Source of the DNA: Chitinivibrionales bacterium | GTDB lineage: Bacteria; Fibrobacterota; Chitinivibrionia; Chitinivibrionales; WJKA01 | NCBI GenBank assembly: GCA_014728215.1 | Contig: WJLZ01000189.1 | Location: forward strand, 1 to 41,753 | DNA: 41,753 bases | Direction: 5' to 3' | Shown here: positions 7,216 to 16,152 of the stretch, one piece after another | How positions within the stretch are numbered: the first letter of the stretch is position 1 | Layout: every line of letters begins with the position of its first letter | The notes under the pieces: model-generated | Database searches by the model: none | The model's input: only the letters and a program-made list of their open reading frames with translations | Told to the model about the DNA's origin: nothing | Position numbers and translations under genes: made by a program

Positions 7216-8247
7216 ATGAAGACTGCACTTGTATACTCCCTTGTTTTTATTTGCCTGATTAATCTATGGGCTTACGAGCCCGGGGATGATGAACGTCTTG
7301 AAGCGGCGATAGATAAGATCACTTCCCAGAATTACAAAGAAGCGGATTCGTTGCTTCGGGCGATTGTACAGAAGGATTCTTCCAGAATCGATGCACTCTA
7401 TCTCCGCCTGGCCAATCATCAGACCCGCATCCTCGATTATGAATCCTATGCTCTGGAAGAAAATTTCTTTATCAGTCTCTGCGACAGTATCCAAAGTGTG
7501 CTTTTCAAAATGCTCGAGGATAAACAGGGGAAGGACTCTCTGTGGTGTCTTTTTTATATCGGAAGTGCAAAGGGTGGAAAAAGCGTTATCTGGGGTAAAA
7601 ACGGGAAATGGCTTATCGCTGCCAGGGAAGCGGTTACTTCAACCAGGATATTTGAAACTATAATCGAGCTGGATTCTTCCTTTTATGCCGCTTATCTTGG
7701 AACCGGTATTTTTAAATATTATCTCAGCCAGAGTTTCAAGTGGCTTCCTTTCGTGGGGACCGGCAAAGCGACGGAGGGGATCAATGAGATTGAACTGGCA
7801 ACGAAAGCGCCACCACCTTACGATCTTGCTGCAAAAAATTCGCTCTGCTGGATATTGATTGAAAGAGGAAAGTTTAAGCAGGCCGAACGAATGGTTGATG
7901 CTATATTGAAAAGGATGCCAAACAACACAATATTCCTTCGGATTAAGGCGAATATTGCATATAACCGCAAAGAATGGATAGATCTGAACCGGGCAGCCGA
8001 AAAACTGATAGAGCTTTCCGAAAAACGGTCACCGGTCAACTGGTCGGATCTTGTACTCGGGTACGAATATCTTATCTATTATTACGATCACCATAAGAGA
8101 CGCAGAAGGGTACTTTCTTTGTCCAGAAGGGCACTGAGTCTTGCAATTCCCGACACATCGCGCCAAATAATTTATGTCAAGGAGCACCTGAAGAAAATTG
8201 AGCAGGTTCGCCTTCGATATATCCGGGAAGGGAATGGTGAAGAGTGA
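7216..8247 (+). CDS. exported TPR-like protein, unknown function
   Basis: 343 residues with an N-terminal signal peptide (MKTALVYSLVFICLINLWA) predicting export. The rest is alpha-helical and TPR-like: residues 30-70 (KEADSLLRAIVQKDSSRIDALYLRL), 145-170 (FETIIELDSSFYAAYLGTGIFKYYL) and 200-255 (ERGKFKQAERMVDAILKRMPNNTIFLRIKANIA, written here only as landmarks). No catalytic motif is visible. The SD is weak and a small hairpin precedes the gene. It sits 21 bases before the Wzi-like barrel gene and is probably co-transcribed with it, so a periplasmic scaffold or accessory role to that outer-membrane protein is plausible but unproven. Confidence 0.75.
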   Translation: MKTALVYSLVFICLINLWAYEPGDDERLEAAIDKITSQNYKEADSLLRAIVQKDSSRIDALYLRLANHQTRILDYESYALEENFFISLCDSIQSVLFKMLEDKQGKDSLWCLFYIGSAKGGKSVIWGKNGKWLIAAREAVTSTRIFETIIELDSSFYAAYLGTGIFKYYLSQSFKWLPFVGTGKATEGINEIELATKAPPPYDLAAKNSLCWILIERGKFKQAERMVDAILKRMPNNTIFLRIKANIAYNRKEWIDLNRAAEKLIELSEKRSPVNWSDLVLGYEYLIYYYDHHKRRRRVLSLSRRALSLAIPDTSRQIIYVKEHLKKIEQVRLRYIREGNGEE

Positions 8248-8268
8248 AAAAAAGGCAGATATTACTTC

Positions 8269-9909
8269 ATGAAAAGAATATTTCTATTACTGATTGCCTG
8301 TTATATTCCTGTTATTTGTGCATATGACGGCTATGCTCCCAATATCCGGTTAAATTCGGAGCTGGATGCTTTTCTTCTCCGGCTTTCATCGCGATATGAC
8401 GTCTCCTTGCCGGCATCCTGGTTTTGCCGGCCCATACATACGGCCGACCTCTTTAGTTTTTTGTCGTCAATCGACTCGCTCGACTCCGCAGGAACGTTGT
8501 CGCCCCGGGAGTCTTTCAGGCTTAAGCGGGTGAAACAGCGATTTGGCCTGCAAAGCGGAATTTATCGCTGGAAGAATGAAGAAAAGGAGACTGCGACACT
8601 CATTCATCTATCGCTTACCGGGGATATACAACCCCGTTACAGTGACGGGAAAGGGGCCGCGGTTCTCAAAGGTATTATTAATCCGTCCTTTACCGGCTCA
8701 ATCGGCAAACTCTCTTTCTTTTCCGGTGTCGATGTCTGGACAGTCTACTCATCTGACACTCTTTACAGGAAGTCAAGCTATCAACCCTACAATGGTATTC
8801 CCTATAATCTTTTCGGACGGGACACAAGGAAAAGCAAAACGCGGGCCTCGGATATTCTCCGGGGAGGGATCGGTTACCGATGGGACCGGATAGAAGTCCA
8901 GACCGCGGTCGATTATATCCGCCAGGGACCGGCGATTTTCTATCCTCTTACCTTTTCGGGATATACTCCGCCTCTTACCTATCTTCGGGCCCGTCTGGAT
9001 TTATGGAAAGCCGATTATTTCCATACTTTCGGCCTGCTGAAAAGTCAGAAAGATAAGCGCAAATATTTTTATACCCACCGTCTTCAGATACCCCTTTTCC
9101 GAAACCGGCTGATTGCAGGTATTAACGAAACAGTCATTAACGGGAGCACGACCGATGAAGAGAACGATTCGTTGCAGCTCAATTATTATGGCGAGGAACG
9201 GGGTTTTGAATGGGTGTATATGATCCCCTTTATCCCCTATGCATTTGCCGAACATTATAACGGCGACCGGGACAATGCAACTATGTCATTCGATCTTTGT
9301 CTGAACTATCCTCGAAATTTCAGATGGTACGGAGAATTTTTTATTGATGATATTTCAGCACCCTGGACCCTTTTCAGTGATGATTTCGGCAATAAATGGG
9401 GGCTTACCGCCGGAGCGCAAATGTTTACAGTCCTCTTTCAAAAGGATATTACCGCTACGGTGGAATACTCACGAATCGAACCCTGGGTATACACTCATTT
9501 TTATGGCGGAAGTCATCGATATACTCATTTCGGCCAAAGTCTGGGTTCGCCTCTGGGGCCAAATTCGGCGGCACTGGTTGTGCAGATTGAATCGGAGATA
9601 TCACCGCTGAATACTGTAGGAATCCGGTTTCGTAACAGAAGAAAAAACAGTAGCGCACGAGGCGGATCAATCAAGCATATTTTTCAGGATTCATCGTATA
9701 CATTTAATGATACGACTCTATATCCGTCTCAACCGGATTCTGAAAGAAAAGAATTTTTGGGGTCCCAGACCGTCTCATCCAACCGGCTCGGTCTTGTCTG
9801 GAAATTTTCTCCCTTCGGCATATTTCATGTCAGCGCCGTGGTGGAGTATGATTTTTCCAGCCACAATGAAGGAGTATTTGCACACATAGACGGTGGATTT
9901 GTTTTTTGA
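8269..9909 (+). CDS. outer-membrane beta-barrel, capsule assembly Wzi-like
   Basis: 546 residues with a signal peptide (MKRIFLLLIACYIPVICA) and a body made of alternating amphipathic strands rich in Y, W, F and R, ending in the aromatic residue F as outer-membrane barrels do. The arrangement, an N-terminal helical part (residues 25-110) followed by a long barrel with motifs such as GIRFRNRRKN and RFGLQSGIY-like strands, resembles Wzi-family proteins, which bind polysaccharide at the cell surface. The resemblance was judged by eye. It follows the TPR gene by 21 bases and is followed after 10 bases by the helicase gene. A nearby CgeB-like glycosyltransferase gives weak support to a surface-glycan role. 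Confidence 0.65.
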   Translation: MKRIFLLLIACYIPVICAYDGYAPNIRLNSELDAFLLRLSSRYDVSLPASWFCRPIHTADLFSFLSSIDSLDSAGTLSPRESFRLKRVKQRFGLQSGIYRWKNEEKETATLIHLSLTGDIQPRYSDGKGAAVLKGIINPSFTGSIGKLSFFSGVDVWTVYSSDTLYRKSSYQPYNGIPYNLFGRDTRKSKTRASDILRGGIGYRWDRIEVQTAVDYIRQGPAIFYPLTFSGYTPPLTYLRARLDLWKADYFHTFGLLKSQKDKRKYFYTHRLQIPLFRNRLIAGINETVINGSTTDEENDSLQLNYYGEERGFEWVYMIPFIPYAFAEHYNGDRDNATMSFDLCLNYPRNFRWYGEFFIDDISAPWTLFSDDFGNKWGLTAGAQMFTVLFQKDITATVEYSRIEPWVYTHFYGGSHRYTHFGQSLGSPLGPNSAALVVQIESEISPLNTVGIRFRNRRKNSSARGGSIKHIFQDSSYTFNDTTLYPSQPDSERKEFLGSQTVSSNRLGLVWKFSPFGIFHVSAVVEYDFSSHNEGVFAHIDGGFVF

Positions 9910-9919
9910 ATTTTTGCAT

Positions 9920-12900
9920 ATGCCGCAGAATAACTCAACTACTATCAGGCGCAAAGCGCTTTCACATAAGCCGGAACAGCCCTTCGTAAATAATTCCGTC
10001 CGGCTTCCCATATATGAAAAGCGGGATGAAATACTCGATGCTCTCGCAAAGAATCGGGTTATTATTGTCGCCGGTGAGACCGGTTCAGGCAAAACAACCC
10101 AGCTTCCCCTCATGTGCAGAGAAGCCGGACGGGGTCGGAGCGGGAAAATCGGTATCACTCAGCCCCGTCGTATCGCTGCCCTCTCTATCGCTCGTCATGT
10201 AGCATCATGCCTGAATACCCCGGTAGGAGAAACGGTCGGTTATAAAGTACGCTTTCATGAGCAGGTAAGTAAGAACACTGCTATACAATTCATGACCGAT
10301 GGTATGCTTCTGGCCGAAATTGCCGAAAGTCCCGATTTAAAGCAGTATGATACTCTCATCATTGATGAAGCTCATGAGCGGAGCTGCAACATCGATTTTA
10401 TTCTTGGATATCTCCGGATGTTGCTTCAACGGCGAGATGATCTGCAGGTGATAATATCATCGGCGACAATGGATACACAACTCTTTTCCCGTGCCTTCAA
10501 CCATGCGCCGATAATAACCGTTTCGGGAAGACTTTATCCGGTGTCGATTACCTATAAACCGGCAATTGAAATGTGGGATGGCGAAGGGATGCGGACGTAT
10601 GCCGATGTGGTTGTTTCGGCAATACGCGAGATAATCGACAGAAAAGAGGACGGTGATATACTTGCCTTTCTTCCCACGGCGCGGGACATCCTCGAGACGA
10701 TTTCGGGATTGAAAGGTCCTGCGGCGGACGATAATGCTGCTGTGTTGCCCCTGTACAGTCGGTTGAGTCTTGCGCGGCAGAAGAAAATATTCCAGCCTCT
10801 GGGAAAGAGGAAAATAGTCGTGGCGACCAATATTGCGGAGACATCACTGACCGTTCCCGGAATCCGTTTCGTTGTCGATACCGGACTCGCCCGGAAACTC
10901 CGTTATGAACCCCACGCAGGTGCAAGCCGGATGCCGGTAGAACGGGTATCAAAAGCCTCTGCCGATCAGCGTACCGGACGATGTGGGAGGGTACGGGATG
11001 GTGAGTGTATCAGGCTCTATTCTTTTCATGATTATGATACCCGTCCAAAATACACCACACCGGAGATACGCCGTGCCAATCTCGCTTCGGTTATTCTCAC
11101 CATGAGTTCTCTTCATTTAGGAGATGCTGAGAATTTCCCTTTCCTGCAGCGGCCATCCCGAAAAGCCCTCTCCGACGGATACTACCAGTTGCGGGAATTG
11201 GGGGCAATAACCCGGGAGCGAACAATCACTTCACTGGGAAGAAAAATGGCGGCATTCCCCCTTGATCCGCCAATCGCTCGAATGCTCCTTTATGCACAAC
11301 ACCATAGTGCACTGAGGGAAATGTGCATTATTGCGGCAGCGCTATCGGTGGTAGATCCACGAACTGAGGATGGTGATGGTTCTGATGGCCGAACATCGAC
11401 CGAGCGGAGCTTCATTCACCCTGAATCGGATTTTATGACGCTTATTGCGCTCTGGAACAGTCATAAGAAAGCAGTAAAAGGAAAACCGGCGCAAAAGAAA
11501 TTAATGGAGTTCTGCAAAAGAAAGGGACTTTCATATACCCGAATACGCGAATGGATTGATGTACACGATCAGATAGTTCGCATTCTCCATTCCATGCGGG
11601 GTTTCAAGATGAATTCGGCACCGGCTTCCTATGTAGATATTCATAAAAGTTTACTCTGCGGGCTTATGGCTAATGTTGCGGTCCGTCAGGAAAATAAACT
11701 GTATCAGGGTACAAAAGAGCATGATATCATGATATTCCCCGGTTCGACGCTCTTTGGAAAAGAACCGAAGTGGGTGTTGTTTCATGAACTGGTCGAAACC
11801 CGGCGTTTGTACGGACGAACTGCAGCGGTAATCAGGCCGCAATGGATTGAAGAGCTTTTTGCAAAACGGTGCACCTATTCCTATAAGGATCCGTTTTTCG
11901 ATCATCGCAGCGGGATCATTCGGGCCAGGGAACAGGTGACCTGGAAAGGGTTGACTATTGTCCACAACCGCATGGTCAATTACAGCGTAAAAAAACCTGA
12001 ACACGCATCGAAAATTTTTATTCAGCAGGCCCTGGTGGAAGAAAAGGCCGGGAACAAATACCGTTTTATCAGAAACAATCATGATGTGAAAGAGAAAATT
12101 CTCAGGGCTCAGGAAAAATTACGGACAAAAGCCTATTATGCCGGTGATGCGCTTCTTGCCGATTTTTACGAAGAACGGCTCAAAGGCGTGGCAGGACTTC
12201 GCGATTTAAATAAAGCAATCGCCAAAGAGGGGAGCGATAAATTTCTATGCATCGATGAGTCTGAGCTTCTTGCTGAAGAGCTTCCTGCACGCCTCGATCA
12301 ATATCCCGATGAGATTGTTATCGGGACCGTGCCGGTAGAGGTATCCTATGCCTTTTCTCCCGACCTCGAAAATGATGGGGCGACCATTACGATTCCTTTG
12401 CATTTGTATAACGCCGTACCGATTTATTATTGGGACTGGCTTCTTCCGGTTTACTGGAAAGAGCGTATTGCCCTGTTTGCAAAGATCGTACGAAAGAATC
12501 TTCCACCGGGCGTTTTTTCGAGAGATATCGAGAATGAATTGCTGCACTCGTTACGCCCCAGTCCCTTACCCTTTATAACTGCATTGCGCTCTTGTGCAAA
12601 AGATAAATTCGGGTGTGACATCCCTGTCGAACGGATAAATTATTCATCCTTTCCGGATCATTGCTGGGTCAGGGTCAGAGTCGTGGATACCAAAGGCGTT
12701 ATACGTGATACGTTCAGACTTCCGAAGACCACACCCTGTCTTCCCTATCCCGGTTTGATGAAACGTCCGCCTTTCTGGGCGCCACACTGCTCCACGTGGG
12801 AGCGGACAGATATCGTAGAATGGGATTTTGATACGACTCCCGAGACAGTCGCTCTGTCAAGCAAGGACCAAGCCGTCCCGCTTCCGGGATACATGGCGTT

Positions 12901-13735
12901 ATGCCGGGAAGACGATTCTGCCGGATTACGGGTCTTCTTTTCGCGGGAAAGCGCCGATACGTCCCATGCTGAGGGAGTTCGTTTTCTTCTCGAGAAGGCG
13001 CTGGAAGAAGAACTTGCCTGGGCCTGCGGATCATTTTCTGTCCCTTTCGATCTGATCAGAATGTGTAGTGATTTTACCGATAAGAAGGAATTGAGAAAGA
13101 CAATCAATCGCCTGGCTGCTGAACTGGCTCTGGAACTTCCCGAAACACTGCCCCGTGTAAGGTGTGAATTTGAAACGCTTGTCCGTAATGCATCGGTAAG
13201 AATTCCAACCGCCCATCGGGAAATCTACACCTGGTTTCTTTCCATTGCCCGGGAGTATGGGGAGTGTAAAGAAACTCTCGACCGGCTCGAAAGAAAACAC
13301 AACGATAACGCCAGGTCCACCATTGCCGACGAACTGTATAATGAACTCGACAATTACCTGTCCCGGCTTTTTGTCGCTAATCCCGATATCCGTTTCATTG
13401 CAGAAATCAAACGGTATCTTAAAGCACTGAAATATCGGATCGAAACAGGGTTTCTGAAACCCCGTAAATATAAAGAGTCAATGCACATAGTTCGGGCGTT
13501 CAGAAAGGAGTTGCGGGGCTTCGAGGATTTGCCCCAGTCGAATTTTTTCTTTCTGAAGAAAGAATTGCGTACGCTCGGCTTTATGATCGAAGAAATCGCT
13601 GTTGCACTCTTTACTCCTCAGAATATGAAAACAAAATTTAAAATCTCCGGGAACCGGATCGAAAAAAAGATCTCCCACATTGAAGAAATGGTCCTGAAAA
13701 GCACGGTGGGACCGGGTGGGAAATGGGGGGAATAG
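9920..13735 (+). CDS. hrpA: ATP-dependent DEAH-box RNA helicase, HrpA type
   Basis: Roughly 1,270-residue helicase, close to the E. coli HrpA length. The motor motifs appear in order: GETGSGKTTQ (near 10075), TQPRRIAA, the DEAH box (near 10365), SAT (near 10455), VVATNIAETSLTVPGI and QRTGRCGR (near 10970). A helicase-associated domain follows, then a long C-terminal half of the type seen only in HrpA proteins (DUF3418 region). Such helicases act in mRNA processing and in ribosome-collision rescue. A GTG at 9893 would give a 9-residue longer protein overlapping the previous gene. I prefer the ATG at 9920, but neither start has a clear SD. The stop lies two bases before the next start codon. 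Confidence 0.94.
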   Translation: MPQNNSTTIRRKALSHKPEQPFVNNSVRLPIYEKRDEILDALAKNRVIIVAGETGSGKTTQLPLMCREAGRGRSGKIGITQPRRIAALSIARHVASCLNTPVGETVGYKVRFHEQVSKNTAIQFMTDGMLLAEIAESPDLKQYDTLIIDEAHERSCNIDFILGYLRMLLQRRDDLQVIISSATMDTQLFSRAFNHAPIITVSGRLYPVSITYKPAIEMWDGEGMRTYADVVVSAIREIIDRKEDGDILAFLPTARDILETISGLKGPAADDNAAVLPLYSRLSLARQKKIFQPLGKRKIVVATNIAETSLTVPGIRFVVDTGLARKLRYEPHAGASRMPVERVSKASADQRTGRCGRVRDGECIRLYSFHDYDTRPKYTTPEIRRANLASVILTMSSLHLGDAENFPFLQRPSRKALSDGYYQLRELGAITRERTITSLGRKMAAFPLDPPIARMLLYAQHHSALREMCIIAAALSVVDPRTEDGDGSDGRTSTERSFIHPESDFMTLIALWNSHKKAVKGKPAQKKLMEFCKRKGLSYTRIREWIDVHDQIVRILHSMRGFKMNSAPASYVDIHKSLLCGLMANVAVRQENKLYQGTKEHDIMIFPGSTLFGKEPKWVLFHELVETRRLYGRTAAVIRPQWIEELFAKRCTYSYKDPFFDHRSGIIRAREQVTWKGLTIVHNRMVNYSVKKPEHASKIFIQQALVEEKAGNKYRFIRNNHDVKEKILRAQEKLRTKAYYAGDALLADFYEERLKGVAGLRDLNKAIAKEGSDKFLCIDESELLAEELPARLDQYPDEIVIGTVPVEVSYAFSPDLENDGATITIPLHLYNAVPIYYWDWLLPVYWKERIALFAKIVRKNLPPGVFSRDIENELLHSLRPSPLPFITALRSCAKDKFGCDIPVERINYSSFPDHCWVRVRVVDTKGVIRDTFRLPKTTPCLPYPGLMKRPPFWAPHCSTWERTDIVEWDFDTTPETVALSSKDQAVPLPGYMALCREDDSAGLRVFFSRESADTSHAEGVRFLLEKALEEELAWACGSFSVPFDLIRMCSDFTDKKELRKTINRLAAELALELPETLPRVRCEFETLVRNASVRIPTAHREIYTWFLSIAREYGECKETLDRLERKHNDNARSTIADELYNELDNYLSRLFVANPDIRFIAEIKRYLKALKYRIETGFLKPRKYKESMHIVRAFRKELRGFEDLPQSNFFFLKKELRTLGFMIEEIAVALFTPQNMKTKFKISGNRIEKKISHIEEMVLKSTVGPGGKWGE

Positions 13736-13737
13736 GC

Positions 13738-14901
13738 ATGAATCTGATATTTTTCAAGTCCCATACGTTTCTTGCCCGCGAAATTGAAAACGCTCTTGGC
13801 CGGCGGAAAGATGTTCAACCGGTTATACTCTCTGTACCGGAACGCATCGGGAAAGATGCTGTTGACACTGTCTATGAGCAGATCAAAAGCTACCTTCCTG
13901 CCATTGTGCTCTCTGTCAACAACGCCGGATATGATTTTGATGGCAGGTTGAGTGACCGGCTTGCCGCAGATGGCGCTTATCAGGTCAATTGGGATGTCGA
14001 TGATCCTTTTTATAAAACGCACTACCATGGAGTCCGGCAGCCGAATATGCATAACCGGCTCGATTTCGTCACCGAAGCATCTTTCGTTCCCAGAATGAAT
14101 GCCACCGGCTACCATGCCCATTTCCTTCCGCTGGGAGTTGACCCTTCTCTCTTTAATTCTCAGGGGGCCGTCGATTACACGCAGGATATCGCCTTTGTAG
14201 GGAATTCGAGTCTGGAGTTCCTCGATACACTTGTGGGCGGCGATATCGGGAGAGAAATGGAAAAGGCGGCGCCTCTGATTGGCCGCCTGAAACAGGTATA
14301 TTATAAAAACCCCCGTCTCGATTTGCGAAAGTACCTCCTTGATAATAAAAAACAGTGGCAGGACATCACAAACCTTGAACAGGAAAAATTTCTTTTTGTC
14401 ATTTTGTGGATCGTTGGATATTTTTACCGCCGGGATTTTATCATCGCCATATCAAACCACTACAAAAATCGCTTTACCTGCTATGGTGATGCATACTGGA
14501 GCAGGTTTCTTACTCAGTCACCCGTTTCAACTGATGCCTGTTATTACGATAACCTGTGCAGATATTACCGCTCCACAAAAATAAACCTGAACATTAACCG
14601 GATCCAGATAAGAACCTCATTTACAAACAGGATGTTCGACTGTAAGGCAAGCGGGGCCTTTTTGCTGACCGAAAAACGCGAACTGAATGAACGCTTCTTT
14701 ACCACCGACGGTCCCGAGCAGGAAATTGTGGAATTCAACTCGCTGGAACAGTGCAAAGAACTGATCGATTATTATCTTGAACACGATGATGAACGGGAAA
14801 AAATTGCTGCAGCAGGACAGGAAAAAGTGTTGAGATTGCATACCTATGACTGCAGGATTGATCTGATGCTTCAGATTAGCAGAGAGACCTGGGGTGTATA
14901 G
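13738..14901 (+). CDS. CgeB-family glycosyltransferase-like protein
   Basis: 388-residue GT-B type protein. The N-terminal half contains VNWDVDDPFY and a PLGVDPSLFN segment before DIAFVGNSS. The C-terminal half has the CgeB/Glyco_trans_1_2 signature: KINLNINR, a CKASGAFLLTEKR segment, an E-rich nucleotide-sugar region (EQEIVEFNSLEQC), and IDYYLEHDDEREKIAAAGQ followed by HTYDCR. The start at 13738 is chosen because a G-rich SD precedes it; an upstream in-frame codon at 13723 lies inside hrpA. The stop overlaps the rlmN start by one base. The acceptor is unknown. Flagellin lies 1.3 kb downstream, so flagellin or surface-glycan modification is possible but is inference from proximity. Confidence 0.78.
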   Translation: MNLIFFKSHTFLAREIENALGRRKDVQPVILSVPERIGKDAVDTVYEQIKSYLPAIVLSVNNAGYDFDGRLSDRLAADGAYQVNWDVDDPFYKTHYHGVRQPNMHNRLDFVTEASFVPRMNATGYHAHFLPLGVDPSLFNSQGAVDYTQDIAFVGNSSLEFLDTLVGGDIGREMEKAAPLIGRLKQVYYKNPRLDLRKYLLDNKKQWQDITNLEQEKFLFVILWIVGYFYRRDFIIAISNHYKNRFTCYGDAYWSRFLTQSPVSTDACYYDNLCRYYRSTKINLNINRIQIRTSFTNRMFDCKASGAFLLTEKRELNERFFTTDGPEQEIVEFNSLEQCKELIDYYLEHDDEREKIAAAGQEKVLRLHTYDCRIDLMLQISRETWGV

Positions 14902-15974
14902 TGAGAAAAGATATGAAAAACCAACGGCCATCATTCACGAACCTTACATTATCCGAAGTACAGGAAGCATTTGCTTCCATGGGAGAACCGGCGTTTCGGT
15001 GGAAGCAGGTGGTGAAATGGGTATATCAGAAAAGAATTGCGTGCTTTGATGACATGACCAATGTCGCAAAAAAGAGCAGAAGGCTTCTTGATCAAAGGTT
15101 TTCCCTTTCTAAATTACCGGTTTCTAATCGTGTGGTCTCCAGGTACAAGGATGCAGTCAAGTTTGGATTTACTCTTTCCGACGGTGCGGTTATTGAAAGC
15201 GTCCTACTCTATGATAAGAATCGAAGAACTATATGCGTTTCTTCTCAGCTTGGATGCGGCTTAGGATGTACATTCTGCGAAACAGGGACAATGGGATTTA
15301 TTCGCAATTTAAGTCAGGGAGAAATTCTGGGCCAGATAATTGGAACTAACGATTATCTGGATTCACAAGGCGATAAATCAATAACCAATATCGTATTCAT
15401 GGGTATGGGGGAGGCGCTCTCCAATTATGCCAATTTCCGGTCGGCGGTTGAGATTATAATGAATGAAAATGGGTTTGGTCTTGGAGGACGGAAAATTACG
15501 GTTTCCACTGCCGGAGTGGTACCTTCAATAGAAAAACTGCTGAAAGAGGGTTTGAATCTGGGGCTGGCAATTTCGCTTAACAGCTATAATAATGAAAAAA
15601 GAAGCAGAATTATGCCTGTCAACACAACCTATCCCCTTGAATCGGTAATAAAAGCTGCCCAAAAATATTTTGATAGAACCGGGCGGCGGGTAACATTCGA
15701 GTATGTTGTTGTTGAAGGAGAAAATGACAGCAATGAAGCGGTTAATGCATTAGCCGAATTATTGAAAAATGTTACCTGCAAAATTAATCTTATTCCTGTT
15801 AATGCATGTTCATCCCGTTTTCTATCCGCCCCAACCGATAGAAAAATCAATGAATTAGCTCAAAAACTCCTTTCCCGTGGGCTTTTTGTTACAATCCGCA
15901 AAAGTAGAGGACAGGATATCAGCGGAGCCTGTGGCCAACTCAGTTCAACAAAGCTTAATCTCACAAAGTGCTAA
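14901..15974 (+). CDS. rlmN: dual-specificity 23S rRNA/tRNA adenine C2 methyltransferase
   Basis: Radical SAM enzyme that methylates A2503 of 23S rRNA and A37 of some tRNAs. The radical SAM cluster is C119-x3-C123-x2-C126 (CGLGCTFC). MGMGEALSN, the SAM-binding segment KITVSTAGVVPSI, SLNSYNNEKRSRIMPVN and the C-terminal GACGQL cysteine for the methyl-cysteine intermediate are all present. Length (357 aa) is typical. The annotated start is a GTG overlapping the previous stop; an ATG four codons in (14913) is equally possible. It ends the plus-strand run that begins at 7216. Its stop codon overlaps the candidate flagellin promoter. Confidence 0.95.
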   Translation: MRKDMKNQRPSFTNLTLSEVQEAFASMGEPAFRWKQVVKWVYQKRIACFDDMTNVAKKSRRLLDQRFSLSKLPVSNRVVSRYKDAVKFGFTLSDGAVIESVLLYDKNRRTICVSSQLGCGLGCTFCETGTMGFIRNLSQGEILGQIIGTNDYLDSQGDKSITNIVFMGMGEALSNYANFRSAVEIIMNENGFGLGGRKITVSTAGVVPSIEKLLKEGLNLGLAISLNSYNNEKRSRIMPVNTTYPLESVIKAAQKYFDRTGRRVTFEYVVVEGENDSNEAVNALAELLKNVTCKINLIPVNACSSRFLSAPTDRKINELAQKLLSRGLFVTIRKSRGQDISGACGQLSSTKLNLTKC

Positions 15975-15999
15975 AGTGCCGAATTTAATTTTCCGATAT
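15972..15999 (+). promoter_or_regulatory. candidate sigma-28 (FliA) promoter for flagellin
   Basis: TAAA at 15972-15975 and TCCGATAT at 15992-15999 with a 16-base spacer, against a consensus of TAAA-N15-GCCGATAA. The -35 element overlaps the rlmN stop codon. Position and target gene fit a late flagellar promoter. It would give a leader of about 145 bases. Confidence 0.6.
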
Positions 16000-16152
16000 C
16001 TTTAATAAATCGAATCTATGAATCCGGGAAACCGAAAGGAGGCGCCTGGGGAACAAAATTACTTCTCTTTCTAATTTTTCAAGGTAGCTGTATTTCTGCA
16101 GCTCTATGGCACGGAAGCCAAAAGAATATTTCAAAAACAAGGAGGTTTAACC
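16000..16152 (+). other. long flagellin 5' leader, possibly structured
   Basis: Non-coding leader between the candidate promoter and the flagellin ATG. It includes AGCTG/CAGCT arms with an 8-base loop near 16085-16105, a GGC/GCC pair just after, and the palindromic GGCGCC near 16042. AAGGAGG lies 8-9 bases before the ATG. It does not match the c-di-GMP-I consensus. Leader RNAs upstream of flagellar genes are known from termite-gut metagenomes (Termite-flg motif), which makes this a candidate for comparison. Confidence 0.4.

Noticed and set aside
16000-16152. c-di-GMP-I or -II riboswitch in the flagellin leader
   Set aside because: Neither the GEMM core (GCAAAGCC-type segment) nor the type II core can be aligned.
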